Of a stretch of DNA of 7,842 nt, positions 1-5,884 are shown piece by piece (positions within the stretch are counted from its first letter, which is position 1; each line of letters begins with the position of its first letter). The notes beneath the pieces were generated by a model. That model saw only the letters and a program-made list of their open reading frames with translations, made no database searches and was not told where the DNA came from. The translations under genes were made by a program, and so were the position numbers. The stretch is from JAEMQF01 sp049297615 (GTDB lineage: Bacteria; Pseudomonadota; Gammaproteobacteria; Burkholderiales; Burkholderiaceae_C), in contig JBAQUQ010000209.1 in the NCBI GenBank assembly GCA_049297615.1, forward strand, positions 1-7,842, written 5' to 3'.

Positions 1-1
1 G

Positions 2-418
2 CGCACGACCGGGCAGCGCTTCCAGGTCGAGATGCAGGGCGTGTCGGCAGCGCAGCGCTCGGACCTGCGTGCATCCCTGGCCCAGGCCGATGTGGTGCTG
101 GCCTGCGCCGCGGCCGGCGTGCAAGTCGTCTCGGCCGAGGATTTGAGCCATGCGCGCCGCCTCAAAGTGGCGGCCGACCTGAACGCCGTGCCGCCCGAAG
201 GCATCGCCGGCCTGGGCGCGATGGACGATGCGCGTGCGCTACCGGGCACGCAGGCCCTGGGCATCGGCGCGCTCACCGTGGGCAATGTCAAGTACCAGAC
301 CCAGCAACGCCTCTTGGTGCAAATGCGCGAGGCGACGCTGACGCTGGGTTTCGCCGAAGCGTTCACGACGGCTCAGGCAGTGCTCGCCGAAAGGTCGGGC
401 ACAGCCAACCCGTCCTGA
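2..418 (+). CDS. mtdB: MtdB, NAD(P)-dependent methylene-H4MPT dehydrogenase (C-terminal 138 aa, 5' end outside window)
   Basis: This is the 3' part of a gene whose start lies left of the window; reading from base 2 gives 138 residues before TGA at 416-418. MtdB oxidises methylene-tetrahydromethanopterin to the methenyl form with NAD(P)+ in the cytoplasm, the step between Fae and Mch. The fragment shows the second half of a Rossmann-type dinucleotide domain (ADVVLACAAAG), the family-typical KVAADLNAVPPEGI segment, and the strongly diagnostic C-terminal stretch ALGIGALTVGNVKYQTQQ. From memory the Methylobacterium protein is about 290 residues, so roughly half is missing through truncation by the window edge, not by mutation. 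The next gene is an ATP-grasp ligase starting 6 nt after the stop, and mch follows, so the context agrees. The main alternative would be the related NADP-only MtdA, but the H4MPT gene context favours MtdB. Confidence 0.92.
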   Translation, partial: RTTGQRFQVEMQGVSAAQRSDLRASLAQADVVLACAAAGVQVVSAEDLSHARRLKVAADLNAVPPEGIAGLGAMDDARALPGTQALGIGALTVGNVKYQTQQRLLVQMREATLTLGFAEAFTTAQAVLAERSGTANPS

Positions 419-424
419 ACGGCC

Positions 425-1606
425 GTGCGCGCCATCGCCGTTGCGGCGCTTTCGGCGCGGCTGCTCGCACAGGCCGCTGTCGAGGCCGGCCTGGAGGCGG
501 TCGCGCTCGATGTATTCGGCGATGCCGATACCCGCAGCGCGGCGTCGCAGTGGTTGCCCATCGGTGCAGCGTCTGCACTGCGCATCGATGCGGCACTGCT
601 GCTCGATGCGCTTGCAGCGCTGGCGCGCGATGGCAGGGTGCAGGGCTGGGTCGCGGGCAGCGGGTTCGAGGGTCGCCCCGACTTGCTCGAGCAAGGCGCG
701 GGCTATCTGCCGCTGTTTGGCACGGCAGGGGCCGACGTACGCCGTGTGCGCGACCCGAAAACGTTTTTCGCCTGCCTGGACGGGTTGCGCATCGCGCATC
801 CTCCGGTGCGCCATGACAGCGTTGCCGGCACGGGCAGCGGCCGGCGCTGGCTGCTGAAGGACTTCGGGGCCTGTGGCGCCACCCACATCCGGCTCGCCGA
901 GGGGCTGGGCCACGCGACGCTCGAGGCGTCGCAATACTTGCAAGAGCAGGTGCACGGCGTGCCCATGTCGGCGACCTTCATCGCCGACGGCCACCAGGCC
1001 GTGCTGCTGGGGTGCAACGAACAGATGATTCGGCCCTTTGCGGACCACCCCTATCGATTCCATGGCGTGTTCGGCCCGGTCGCGGTGCCCGCCGCGGTGT
1101 GCGCCGAAGTCACGCGCATCGTTGCGGCGCTGACCGAGGCGTTCGCGCTGCGCGGCCTGGGCAGCCTGGATTTCATGTTGGAGGGCGAAGCTGTCGGCGT
1201 GCTCGAAGTGAATCCACGGCCTCCTGCCAGCATGGCCTTGTACCCGCGCGTCGGCCGCCGAGGCGATCTGCCCGTGCTGGGCGCGCACTTGAACGCCTGC
1301 CGCGACGCGACTCTGCGCGGCGTCGCGGCGCCGCAGACCAGCGTGCGCGCTGTGCGCGGCACCGAGATCGTCTTTGCCGACCGGGCCTTGCGCCTGAACA
1401 TGGCGGCGGCGGCCGCGCTGGCCGAGACTGCGGCAACGCACGACTTGCCGCACTGCGTTGCGCAGGACGGCGCGCATGAGACACACTTCGCAGCCGGCGA
1501 CCCGCTGTGCAGCGTCAGCGCGGGCGGCGCCGACGCGGCATCGGTCAAGCTCGAGCTGGCGCAGCGACGCGCGACCGTTTTGAGAACCTTGGAGGCCTTT
1601 CAATGA
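425..1606 (+). CDS. ATP-grasp ligase of the H4MPT/methylofuran cluster (methylotroph Orf17 type)
   Basis: A 393-residue cytoplasmic ATP-grasp protein that resembles the predicted carboligase called Orf17 in methylotroph H4MPT clusters. ATP-grasp enzymes join a carboxylate to an amine through an acyl phosphate. Visible landmarks are the N-terminal AIAVAALSARLLAQAA with LDVFGDADT (residues 4-36), a likely ATP-binding lysine in WLLKDFGACGATH (K145), QEQVHGVPMSATFI (E174 region), and the metal-binding end SLDFML plus LEVNPRPPASM (D249, E261, N263). These catalytic elements look intact. GTG 425 is the start because an in-frame TGA lies at 416-418 and the N-terminus matches the family; no strong Shine-Dalgarno precedes it, suggesting coupling to mtdB. 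The stop overlaps the mch start as ATGA (1603-1606). The substrate is not known from sequence: a step in dephospho-H4MPT or methylofuran assembly, for example amino-acid ligation as in archaeal MfnD, is inference. Confidence 0.85.
   Translation: MRAIAVAALSARLLAQAAVEAGLEAVALDVFGDADTRSAASQWLPIGAASALRIDAALLLDALAALARDGRVQGWVAGSGFEGRPDLLEQGAGYLPLFGTAGADVRRVRDPKTFFACLDGLRIAHPPVRHDSVAGTGSGRRWLLKDFGACGATHIRLAEGLGHATLEASQYLQEQVHGVPMSATFIADGHQAVLLGCNEQMIRPFADHPYRFHGVFGPVAVPAAVCAEVTRIVAALTEAFALRGLGSLDFMLEGEAVGVLEVNPRPPASMALYPRVGRRGDLPVLGAHLNACRDATLRGVAAPQTSVRAVRGTEIVFADRALRLNMAAAAALAETAATHDLPHCVAQDGAHETHFAAGDPLCSVSAGGADAASVKLELAQRRATVLRTLEAFQ
1591..1595 (+). promoter_or_regulatory. Ribosome binding site deciding the mch start
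   Basis: GGAGG sits 7 nt before ATG 1603, inside the last codons of the upstream ligase gene. It fixes the mch start at 1603 rather than at upstream in-frame starts (reading is open back to 1507), and the resulting N-terminus matches Mch proteins. Confidence 0.8.
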
Positions 1607-2619
1607 GCCAAAGCCCTGCGCCGCTGGCGGCGTGCACCCTGAGCGTGAATGCCCATGTTCTGCCCTGGGTCGAACGCCTGCTGCGCGACGCCGATGCGCT
1701 GCGCCTGCGTGTGCACAGTGATGCAGGCGGCGTTCGAATCGTCGACGCAGGCATCGAGGCGCCGGGCGGCGTCGCGGCGGGAGTGCTGATCGGCGAAATC
1801 TGCATGGGAGGATTCGGCAGCGTCTCGCTGCGCATGGCCTGTCCGCATGAGGCCCTCGAAGGCTGGCCGACTTGGCTGGAGGTGTGCAGCTCCTTGCCCG
1901 TGCTCGCCTGTTTGGGCAGCCAATACGCCGGCTGGAGCCTGTCGGCCAGCAAGGAGGAGACCGGCGCCAAGAAATTTTTCGCGCTCGGCTCCGGCCCGGC
2001 GCGTGCACTCGCGGCCAAGGAAGCCTTGTTCGACGAACTCGGCTACCGCGATCGCGCCGAGCACGGTGTCTTGGTCCTCGAAGTCGATCGACCGCCCCCC
2101 GGCGTCGTGCTGCAAAAGATCCTGCGCGATTGCGCCCTGCCGGCGCAGGCGCTGACCGTGATCCTCACGCCGACCACGAGCGCCGCGGGAACGACCCAGG
2201 TGGTGGCGCGCGTGCTCGAAGTGGCGCTGCACAAGACGCACACCCTGGGCTTTGCGCTGGGCAACGTCGTGGACGGCGTGGCCAGCGCGCCGCTGCCCGC
2301 GCCCAGCCCCGACGCTGGGGTGGCGATGGGTCGAAGCAATGACGCCATCCTGTACGGCGGCCGTGTGCATTTGAGCGTGCACGGCAGCGACGCGGCAGCG
2401 CGGGAACTGGCGCAGAGCTTGCCATCGCGCAACTCACCCGACTTCGGCCGCGGTTTCGCCGAGATCTTCAAGGAATCGGGTTACGACTTCTACAAGATCG
2501 ATCCGGCCCTGTTCGCCCCCGCCGAAGTCTGGGTCAGCAACCTCGACAGCGGCAACACCTGGCACGCCGGTGCGCCCGACATGGCGCTGTTGCGCCGCCT
2601 GTGGTTGCAACAGGCCTGA
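1603..2619 (+). CDS. mch: Mch, methenyltetrahydromethanopterin cyclohydrolase
   Basis: Mch hydrolyses methenyl-H4MPT+ to N5-formyl-H4MPT in the cytoplasm, feeding the formyltransferase/hydrolase complex that releases formate. The predicted 338 residues are close to the usual length of about 320. Recognisable conserved blocks are GEICMGGFGSVSL (64-76), the region SLSASKEETGAKKFFALGSGP (112-132), GRSNDAILYGGRVHL (243-257), SGYDFYKIDPALFAP (292-306) and the C-terminal VSNLDSGNTWHAGAP (311-325). The start at 1603 is supported by GGAGG at 1591-1595 and by the ATGA overlap with the preceding ligase stop, which implies translational coupling. A RimK-like ligase begins 7 nt after the stop. No damage is seen. 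The family is distinctive and no good alternative exists; it is not related to the folate cyclohydrolases FolD or FchA. Confidence 0.96.
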   Translation: MSQSPAPLAACTLSVNAHVLPWVERLLRDADALRLRVHSDAGGVRIVDAGIEAPGGVAAGVLIGEICMGGFGSVSLRMACPHEALEGWPTWLEVCSSLPVLACLGSQYAGWSLSASKEETGAKKFFALGSGPARALAAKEALFDELGYRDRAEHGVLVLEVDRPPPGVVLQKILRDCALPAQALTVILTPTTSAAGTTQVVARVLEVALHKTHTLGFALGNVVDGVASAPLPAPSPDAGVAMGRSNDAILYGGRVHLSVHGSDAAARELAQSLPSRNSPDFGRGFAEIFKESGYDFYKIDPALFAPAEVWVSNLDSGNTWHAGAPDMALLRRLWLQQA

Positions 2620-2626
2620 GGCAGGC

Positions 2627-3589
2627 ATGGCCGTGCGCATCGCGATCATGACCGATGAGACCGGCTGGCACACACGCCAATTGCAGGCGGCGCTGCGCGA
2701 ACGCGGTGCCTCGGGCCGCTGCGTCGACCTGGCCGATTGCCGCATCGACACCGGCGCGGCTTGGCACGGCCTGGTCATTCCCGGCTTCGGCCGCGACTTG
2801 CCCGACGCCGCCCTAGTGCGCGGCATTGCCGGCGGCAGTTTCGAGCAGGTCACGAAGCGCCTGGGTGTGCTGCATGCATTGCGCGACCTGGGCATCCCGG
2901 TCTACAACGACGCGCGCGCCATCGAGCGCTGCGTCGACAAATCGATGACGAGTCTGCTCTTGCACGCCGCCCGCGTGCCCACACCGCCGACCTGGGCGCT
3001 CGAGTCGCACGCGCAGGCGCAGCGCATCGTGATGGCGCAGGCCGCCGCCGGCCACGCCCTGGTGCTCAAGCCGCTGTTCGGCTCGCAGGGCAAGGGACTG
3101 CGACGCGTCGGCGCTGTCCAGGGCGGGCATGTCGGCTTGCCGTCGCTGGACCAAGACTTCGGGTCGCTCGCCTACCTGCAGCGCTTCATCCCGGCGCTGG
3201 CCGACCCGGGCTTCGATTGGCGCGTCCTGGTCATCGGCGGGCGTGCCGTCACGGCGATGCGGCGCATCAGCTCGCATTGGGTGCACAACCTTGCGCAGGG
3301 CGCGGTCTGCGAGCGCGCCATGCTGTGGCCCGAACTCGCCGGCCTCGCCCAGGACGCCGCGCGCGCCGTCGACGCAGACTATGCGGGAGTCGATGTGATG
3401 CCCAGTGCGCAGGGCCCTGCGCTGCAAGTCATCGAAGTCAACGGCATCGCCGCCTGGCAAGGCTTGCAGGGCGTGACCCGGTTCAACATCGCCCGCGCCA
3501 TCGTCGACGATCTGTTCGATCGCCGATTGAGCCGCTCAAACCCCGCGACGGCGCACCGCGCGCTGGGCGCGAGTGTGCTGCGCGCATGA
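2627..3589 (+). CDS. RimK-like ATP-grasp ligase (methylotroph Orf5 type; candidate alpha-L-glutamate ligase)
   Basis: A 320-residue RimK-family ATP-grasp ligase, cytoplasmic. RimK relatives add L-glutamate to a substrate carboxylate using ATP; archaeal MptN does so on H4MPT, so a role in forming the side chain of bacterial H4MPT or of methylofuran is a reasonable inference. The fold is complete: an N-terminal domain with IAIMTDETGWHTRQLQ (5-20), IPVYNDARAIERCVDKSMTS (90-109), the ATP lysine and glycine-rich loop VLKPLFGSQGKGLRR (146-160, K148), DWRVLVIGGRAVTAMRR (197-213), and the metal-binding end YAGVDVMP plus VIEVNGIAAWQGLQG (D256, E270, N272). ATG 2627 is chosen because GAGG (2618-2621) lies 5 nt upstream, the protein begins at the family start, and the gap from mch is only 7 nt. 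The last codons overlap the next gene as ATGA (3586-3589). The exact substrate cannot be told from sequence. Confidence 0.88.
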   Translation: MAVRIAIMTDETGWHTRQLQAALRERGASGRCVDLADCRIDTGAAWHGLVIPGFGRDLPDAALVRGIAGGSFEQVTKRLGVLHALRDLGIPVYNDARAIERCVDKSMTSLLLHAARVPTPPTWALESHAQAQRIVMAQAAAGHALVLKPLFGSQGKGLRRVGAVQGGHVGLPSLDQDFGSLAYLQRFIPALADPGFDWRVLVIGGRAVTAMRRISSHWVHNLAQGAVCERAMLWPELAGLAQDAARAVDADYAGVDVMPSAQGPALQVIEVNGIAAWQGLQGVTRFNIARAIVDDLFDRRLSRSNPATAHRALGASVLRA

Positions 3590-4488
3590 AGCTGGACGAC
3601 TCGGCGCAGCTCGAGCAACGCCGGGCGTTCGCCAGAACCTGCTTCCTGCGCGCCTGCGAACTCGATGTCGCAGTGCGCAAGCCGGGCAATGTCAGCGCGA
3701 TCTCGCCCGGCCACGGCATGCAGGCTGGGCAGTTTCTCGCCAGTGCCCGCGCCGCCGTGGAGCCGCTTTTCGAGGCACGCGCGCGCGTCGGGCCACGCAT
3801 CGAAAGCGCCGTGGCCGCCACTTGGGTGGTGGTGCACTGCAATACCAATCTCGGCATCGTGCTGCTGTGCGCGCCCATCGCCGCGGCCATCGAGGATCCC
3901 GGCGCTCTGGGCAGCGCAGCGAGCCTGCGCTCGGCTCTCGAGTCCGTGCTCGCCGACCTCGACCTCGAGGACACGCGTTGCACCTACCGCGCCATCGCGC
4001 AGGCCAGGCCGGCCGGGCTGGGCCGGGTCGCGGCAGAAGACGTGCACACCCCGCCGCGCCTGGCCCTGCGCGGCGCGATGGCATTGGCGGCGCAGCGCGA
4101 CAGCATTGCGCGCCAGTATGCAAGCGGCTTCGAGGACATATTCAAGCTGGGCTTTCCCCTGCTATACCCTGGGTTTTCACTGACCGCCCAGGGTCCCGAC
4201 GCGGCGCCCTCTGACGCCGCTGTGGCCCGAGTCCAGCAGGTTTACCTATCCTTCTTGAGTCATCTGCACGATTCACACATTGTTCGAAAACACGGGGCAG
4301 CCGCGGCACATACTGTCATGAGCGCGGCGCAGGACTGGGTGCGCCGCGCCGCGCCAAACACCGACCCGGCTTTCGCCGCCTGGGACGAGGCCTTGAAAGC
4401 GCAGGACATCAACCCCGGCACGAGCGCTGATCTGTGCGTTGCCACGATGCTGCTCGCCGGCCTTCTGGGCGGCCCGGGCGCCGAATAG
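3586..4488 (+). CDS. CitG/MdcB-like protein, triphosphoribosyl-dephospho-CoA synthase family (methylotroph Orf7 type)
   Basis: A 300-residue protein of the triphosphoribosyl-dephospho-CoA synthase (CitG/MdcB) family. CitG makes the prosthetic-group precursor of citrate lyase from ATP and dephospho-CoA, but no citrate lyase or malonate decarboxylase genes are near. In this neighbourhood it matches the Orf7 protein of methylotroph H4MPT clusters, where a phosphoribosyl-type transfer in cofactor biosynthesis is suspected; that role is inference. Family signatures seen are VRKPGNVSAISPGHGM (30-45), HCNTNLGIVLLCAPIAAA (84-101), LSFLSHLHDSHIVRKHG (221-237) and DINPGTSADLCVATMLLAG (274-292), all apparently intact. 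The start ATG 3586 overlaps the preceding ligase stop by 4 nt (ATGA) and has no clear Shine-Dalgarno, so expression probably relies on coupling. It is the last gene of the tight operon; a 111-nt gap precedes fae. Confidence 0.88.
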   Translation: MKLDDSAQLEQRRAFARTCFLRACELDVAVRKPGNVSAISPGHGMQAGQFLASARAAVEPLFEARARVGPRIESAVAATWVVVHCNTNLGIVLLCAPIAAAIEDPGALGSAASLRSALESVLADLDLEDTRCTYRAIAQARPAGLGRVAAEDVHTPPRLALRGAMALAAQRDSIARQYASGFEDIFKLGFPLLYPGFSLTAQGPDAAPSDAAVARVQQVYLSFLSHLHDSHIVRKHGAAAAHTVMSAAQDWVRRAAPNTDPAFAAWDEALKAQDINPGTSADLCVATMLLAGLLGGPGAE

Positions 4489-4509
4489 CCGACGCCAGGG
4501 GGCGCTGCG

Positions 4510-4525
4510 TGGCATGGAAAGTGAT
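4510..4525 (+). promoter_or_regulatory. Weak -24/-12 (sigma-54-like) candidate upstream of fae
   Basis: TGGCATG-N4-GTGAT resembles the sigma-54 consensus TGGCACG-N4-TTGCW: it has the -24 GG with 10-nt spacing but GA instead of the near-invariant GC at -12 (9 of 12 specified positions by my count). Transcription would start near 4536, giving an untranslated leader of about 64 nt before fae. The mismatch at -12 makes this doubtful; no convincing sigma-70 pair was seen in 4489-4599 either. Confidence 0.25.
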
Positions 4526-4584
4526 AGCCTCATCGAGGCGCCGGTCTGCAGGCCTGCGTTACTCAGTCTCAGAACCACACTCAC

Positions 4585-4590
4585 AGGAGA
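4585..4590 (+). promoter_or_regulatory. Ribosome binding site deciding the fae start
   Basis: AGGAGA lies 9 nt before ATG 4600 but directly abuts the in-frame ATG at 4591. Normal spacing therefore selects 4600, giving the standard MAKI N-terminus of Fae rather than a three-residue longer form. Confidence 0.75.
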
Positions 4591-4599
4591 ATGTTAGCC

Positions 4600-5109
4600 A
4601 TGGCAAAAATCGATCGCATGATGGTCGGCGAGTCGCTCGTCGGCGAAGGCAATGAAGTTGCGCACATCGACTTGATCATCGGGCCGCGCGGCAGCCCGGT
4701 GGAAACCGCGTTCGCCAACGCGCTGACCAATAACAAGGACGGGTTCACGTCCCTGCTGGCCGTGGTCGCGCCGAACCTGATCACCAAGCCGTCCACCGTG
4801 ATGTTCAACAAGGTCACGATCAAGGGTGCAAAGCAGGCTGTGCAGATGTTCGGGCCGGCGCAACGCGCCGTGGCGATGGCGGTTGCCGACAGCGTTCAAG
4901 ACGGCACGATTCCCGCCGGCGAGGCCGACAACCTGTTCATCTGCGTGGGCGTGTTCATCCACTGGCTCGCCGAAGACGACAAGAAGATCCAGGACTACAA
5001 CTATCGCGCCGTCAAAGAGTCGATCCAGCGCGCCGTTTCCGGCTCGCCCACCGCGGCCGAAGTGGTGGCCAAGAAGGGCAGCGCGTCGCACCCGTTCCAA
5101 GCGAAATGA
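4600..5109 (+). CDS. fae: Fae, formaldehyde-activating enzyme
   Basis: Fae condenses formaldehyde with H4MPT to methylene-H4MPT, the entry point of the pathway whose next enzymes (MtdB, Mch) are encoded upstream. It is a small, abundant cytoplasmic enzyme; the predicted 169 residues match the usual length of about 170. The sequence is highly conserved along its whole length: VGEGNEVAHIDLIIGPRGSP (14-33, with the likely catalytic histidine at residue 22 by this numbering), NNKDGFTSLLAV, MFNKVTIKGAKQAVQMFGPAQ, ICVGVFIHWLAEDDKKIQDY and the C-terminal SASHPFQAK. The start at 4600 is set by AGGAGA at 4585-4590. The gap of 111 nt from the preceding operon, larger than any other junction on this strand, suggests fae may have its own promoter in addition to read-through. 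It converges with the folB-like gene, with two hairpins between. This is a canonical Fae rather than a divergent Fae2/Fae3 or Fae-Hps type. Confidence 0.98.
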   Translation: MAKIDRMMVGESLVGEGNEVAHIDLIIGPRGSPVETAFANALTNNKDGFTSLLAVVAPNLITKPSTVMFNKVTIKGAKQAVQMFGPAQRAVAMAVADSVQDGTIPAGEADNLFICVGVFIHWLAEDDKKIQDYNYRAVKESIQRAVSGSPTAAEVVAKKGSASHPFQAK

Positions 5110-5119
5110 CAGGTGGAAA

Positions 5120-5138
5120 CGCACCGCTTTGCGGTGCG
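5120..5138. terminator. Hairpin between convergent fae and folB-like genes (better placed for the minus-strand transcript)
   Basis: An 8-bp perfect stem, CGCACCGC with GCGGTGCG, encloses a TTT loop 10 nt after the fae stop. On the plus strand it is followed by AAAGGG, which is poor for termination. Read on the minus strand it is followed by TTTCC, so it may end the folB-like transcript. Without a long T-run this remains a candidate. Confidence 0.5.
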
Positions 5139-5160
5139 AAAGGGACCTCGGTTTGAATCT

Positions 5161-5183
5161 GGCCGGTCGTCACGCGACCGGCC
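5161..5183 (+). terminator. GC-rich hairpin terminator candidate downstream of fae
   Basis: A 9-bp perfect stem, GGCCGGTCG with CGACCGGCC, encloses a 5-nt loop (TCACG) and is followed on the plus strand by GGTTTCCTTC. It lies 51 nt after the fae stop and 8 nt before the end of the convergent folB-like gene. The very stable stem supports a terminator role although the T-tract is short and interrupted. Confidence 0.6.
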
Positions 5184-5191
5184 GGTTTCCT

Positions 5192-5773
5192 TCAGCGCCC
5201 ACCCGGCACCATGCCGCTGCCGATCAGACGCAGCACGGCGGCACCGCGCTGGGCGCGCCCGGCTGAAACGCCGCTCTCGGGAGCGAAACGCTCGATCTGC
5301 ACACCCACGGCGCGCACGTCGTCGAACTTGCGCGGTTTCACGACTTTGACGCGCACCCAGGCCGCGCCGAAATCGACAATCAGCAATTCGGCGATCGCCT
5401 CTGCAAACGCCTCCAGCAGTTGTACGCGGTGTTCGCGCAGAAGCCCTTGCAGGCGCTCGCGCACCCGCCCATAGTCGATCGTGTCGGCGATCGCGTCGCT
5501 GTCGCAAGCTGCCGACCTGGGCACGCCGGCGTGTACGTCGATGACCAGCGGCTGCGGCTCATGGAGTTCGCCGGCGTGAATGCCGATCACGGTTTGCCCG
5601 GTGAATCCTTCGATGAAGATCAGGTCCAGCGGCGCTGCGCGCCGCTCGTCGGGCATCGCTGCGCGCCGTTCGTGGGGCATCGTCGCGTCCCGCTCGCCCG
5701 CCATCGCGGCGGGCCTGTCATGCGGCGAGGCTGCAGCGGCAGGCAGGCTCGCGATCGGGTTCGGCATCGACAT
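5192..5773 (-). CDS. folB: FolB-like dihydroneopterin aldolase with a repetitive N-terminal tail
   Basis: A 193-residue protein whose residues about 48-163 match dihydroneopterin aldolase/epimerase (FolB), which cleaves 7,8-dihydroneopterin to 6-hydroxymethyl-dihydropterin. That product is the pterin head shared by folate and, as archaeal MptD shows, by methanopterin. The domain runs LDLIFIEGFTGQTVIGI (49-65), PLVIDVHAG (75-83), ADTIDYGRV (96-104) and WVRVKVVKPRKFDDVRAVGV (139-158). Counterparts of the catalytic Glu, Tyr and Lys appear present as E69, Y101 and K146. FolB is usually near 120 residues; here residues 1-47 are an extra Ala/Pro/Arg-rich tail including four octapeptide repeats (16-47), and about 30 residues extend the C-terminus. 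ATG 5773 is chosen because AGGAGA (5778-5783) lies 4 nt upstream; a second ATG at 5767 is possible. The position beside H4MPT genes suggests a second, H4MPT-dedicated aldolase, but the sole folate copy cannot be excluded. Confidence 0.85.
   Translation of the reverse strand: MSMPNPIASLPAAAASPHDRPAAMAGERDATMPHERRAAMPDERRAAPLDLIFIEGFTGQTVIGIHAGELHEPQPLVIDVHAGVPRSAACDSDAIADTIDYGRVRERLQGLLREHRVQLLEAFAEAIAELLIVDFGAAWVRVKVVKPRKFDDVRAVGVQIERFAPESGVSAGRAQRGAAVLRLIGSGMVPGGR
5633..5728 (-). repeat. Four 24-bp in-frame repeats encoding degenerate octapeptides
   Basis: Read on the minus strand, the units encode SPHDRPAA, MAGERDAT, MPHERRAA and MPDERRAA, residues 16-47 of the FolB-like protein. The last two units differ by one residue, and the DNA units share a GCATCG-rich core seen clearly on the plus strand between 5650 and 5710. 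The unit length is a multiple of three, so copy changes keep the frame. This looks like a minisatellite that lengthened the aldolase tail. Confidence 0.8.
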
Positions 5774-5777
5774 GGGG

Positions 5778-5783
5778 TCTCCT
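5778..5783 (-). promoter_or_regulatory. Ribosome binding site deciding the folB-like start
   Basis: AGGAGA on the minus strand lies 4 nt before ATG 5773. It argues against the longer reading that is open to 5941 and whose extra residues are low-complexity and unlike FolB. Confidence 0.7.
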
Positions 5784-5801
5784 GGTTTTCTTGCAGGCCG
5801 T

Positions 5802-5817
5802 TGCAAATTGCGCGCCT
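5802..5817 (-). promoter_or_regulatory. Sigma-54 (-24/-12) promoter candidate driving the folB-like gene
   Basis: On the minus strand AGGCGCG-CAAT-TTGCA matches the consensus TGGCACG-N4-TTGCW at 10 of 12 specified positions, including the near-invariant GG and GC with 10-nt spacing. Transcription would start near 5791, leaving a leader of about 18 nt that contains the AGGAGA ribosome site. The divergent neighbour encodes a sigma-54 activator, which strengthens the call. One match found by eye in GC-rich DNA can still be chance. Confidence 0.55.
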
Positions 5818-5818
5818 G

Positions 5819-5842
5819 CGCCAGCGCCAGCGCCAGCGCCGG
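5819..5842. repeat. CGCCAG hexamer tandem repeat (three perfect units plus one variant)
   Basis: Three perfect CGCCAG copies are followed by CGCCGG. The tract begins 2 nt beyond the edge of the minus-strand -24/-12 candidate, between that promoter and the inverted repeat at 5885-5899. Gain or loss of units would change the promoter-to-operator distance by 6 nt each. Confidence 0.75.
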
Positions 5843-5884
5843 CCTACGCGTTTCACCCGGTGCGCGGGACGCTTGCGGATCACG

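Noticed and set aside
239..2008. 589-codon minus-strand open frame opposite mtdB, the ATP-grasp gene and mch
   Set aside because: It is very rich in Arg, Ala and His with no recognisable domain, and lies antisense to three well-conserved genes; typical of a GC-rich shadow frame.
2737..3585. Upstream extension of the CitG-like frame by 283 codons
   Set aside because: It overlaps the RimK-like gene in another frame, has Arg/Ala-rich composition and no domain; the true start is ATG 3586 where the family sequence begins.
5139..5183. tRNA-like 3' fragment (GGTTTGAATC resembling a T-loop)
   Set aside because: The flanking bases do not form a T-stem or acceptor stem and no anticodon or D arm is present; the hairpin here is better read as a terminator.
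5001..5507. Minus-strand open frame containing RPDSNRGPFR
   Set aside because: This peptide pattern is a familiar spurious translation of tRNA-like or hairpin DNA; the frame runs antisense to the FolB-like and fae coding regions in the wrong frame.
5591..5730. Possible CRISPR-like repeat array
   Set aside because: The 24-bp units are contiguous, have no spacers, and are in frame within a coding gene; a minisatellite explains them.
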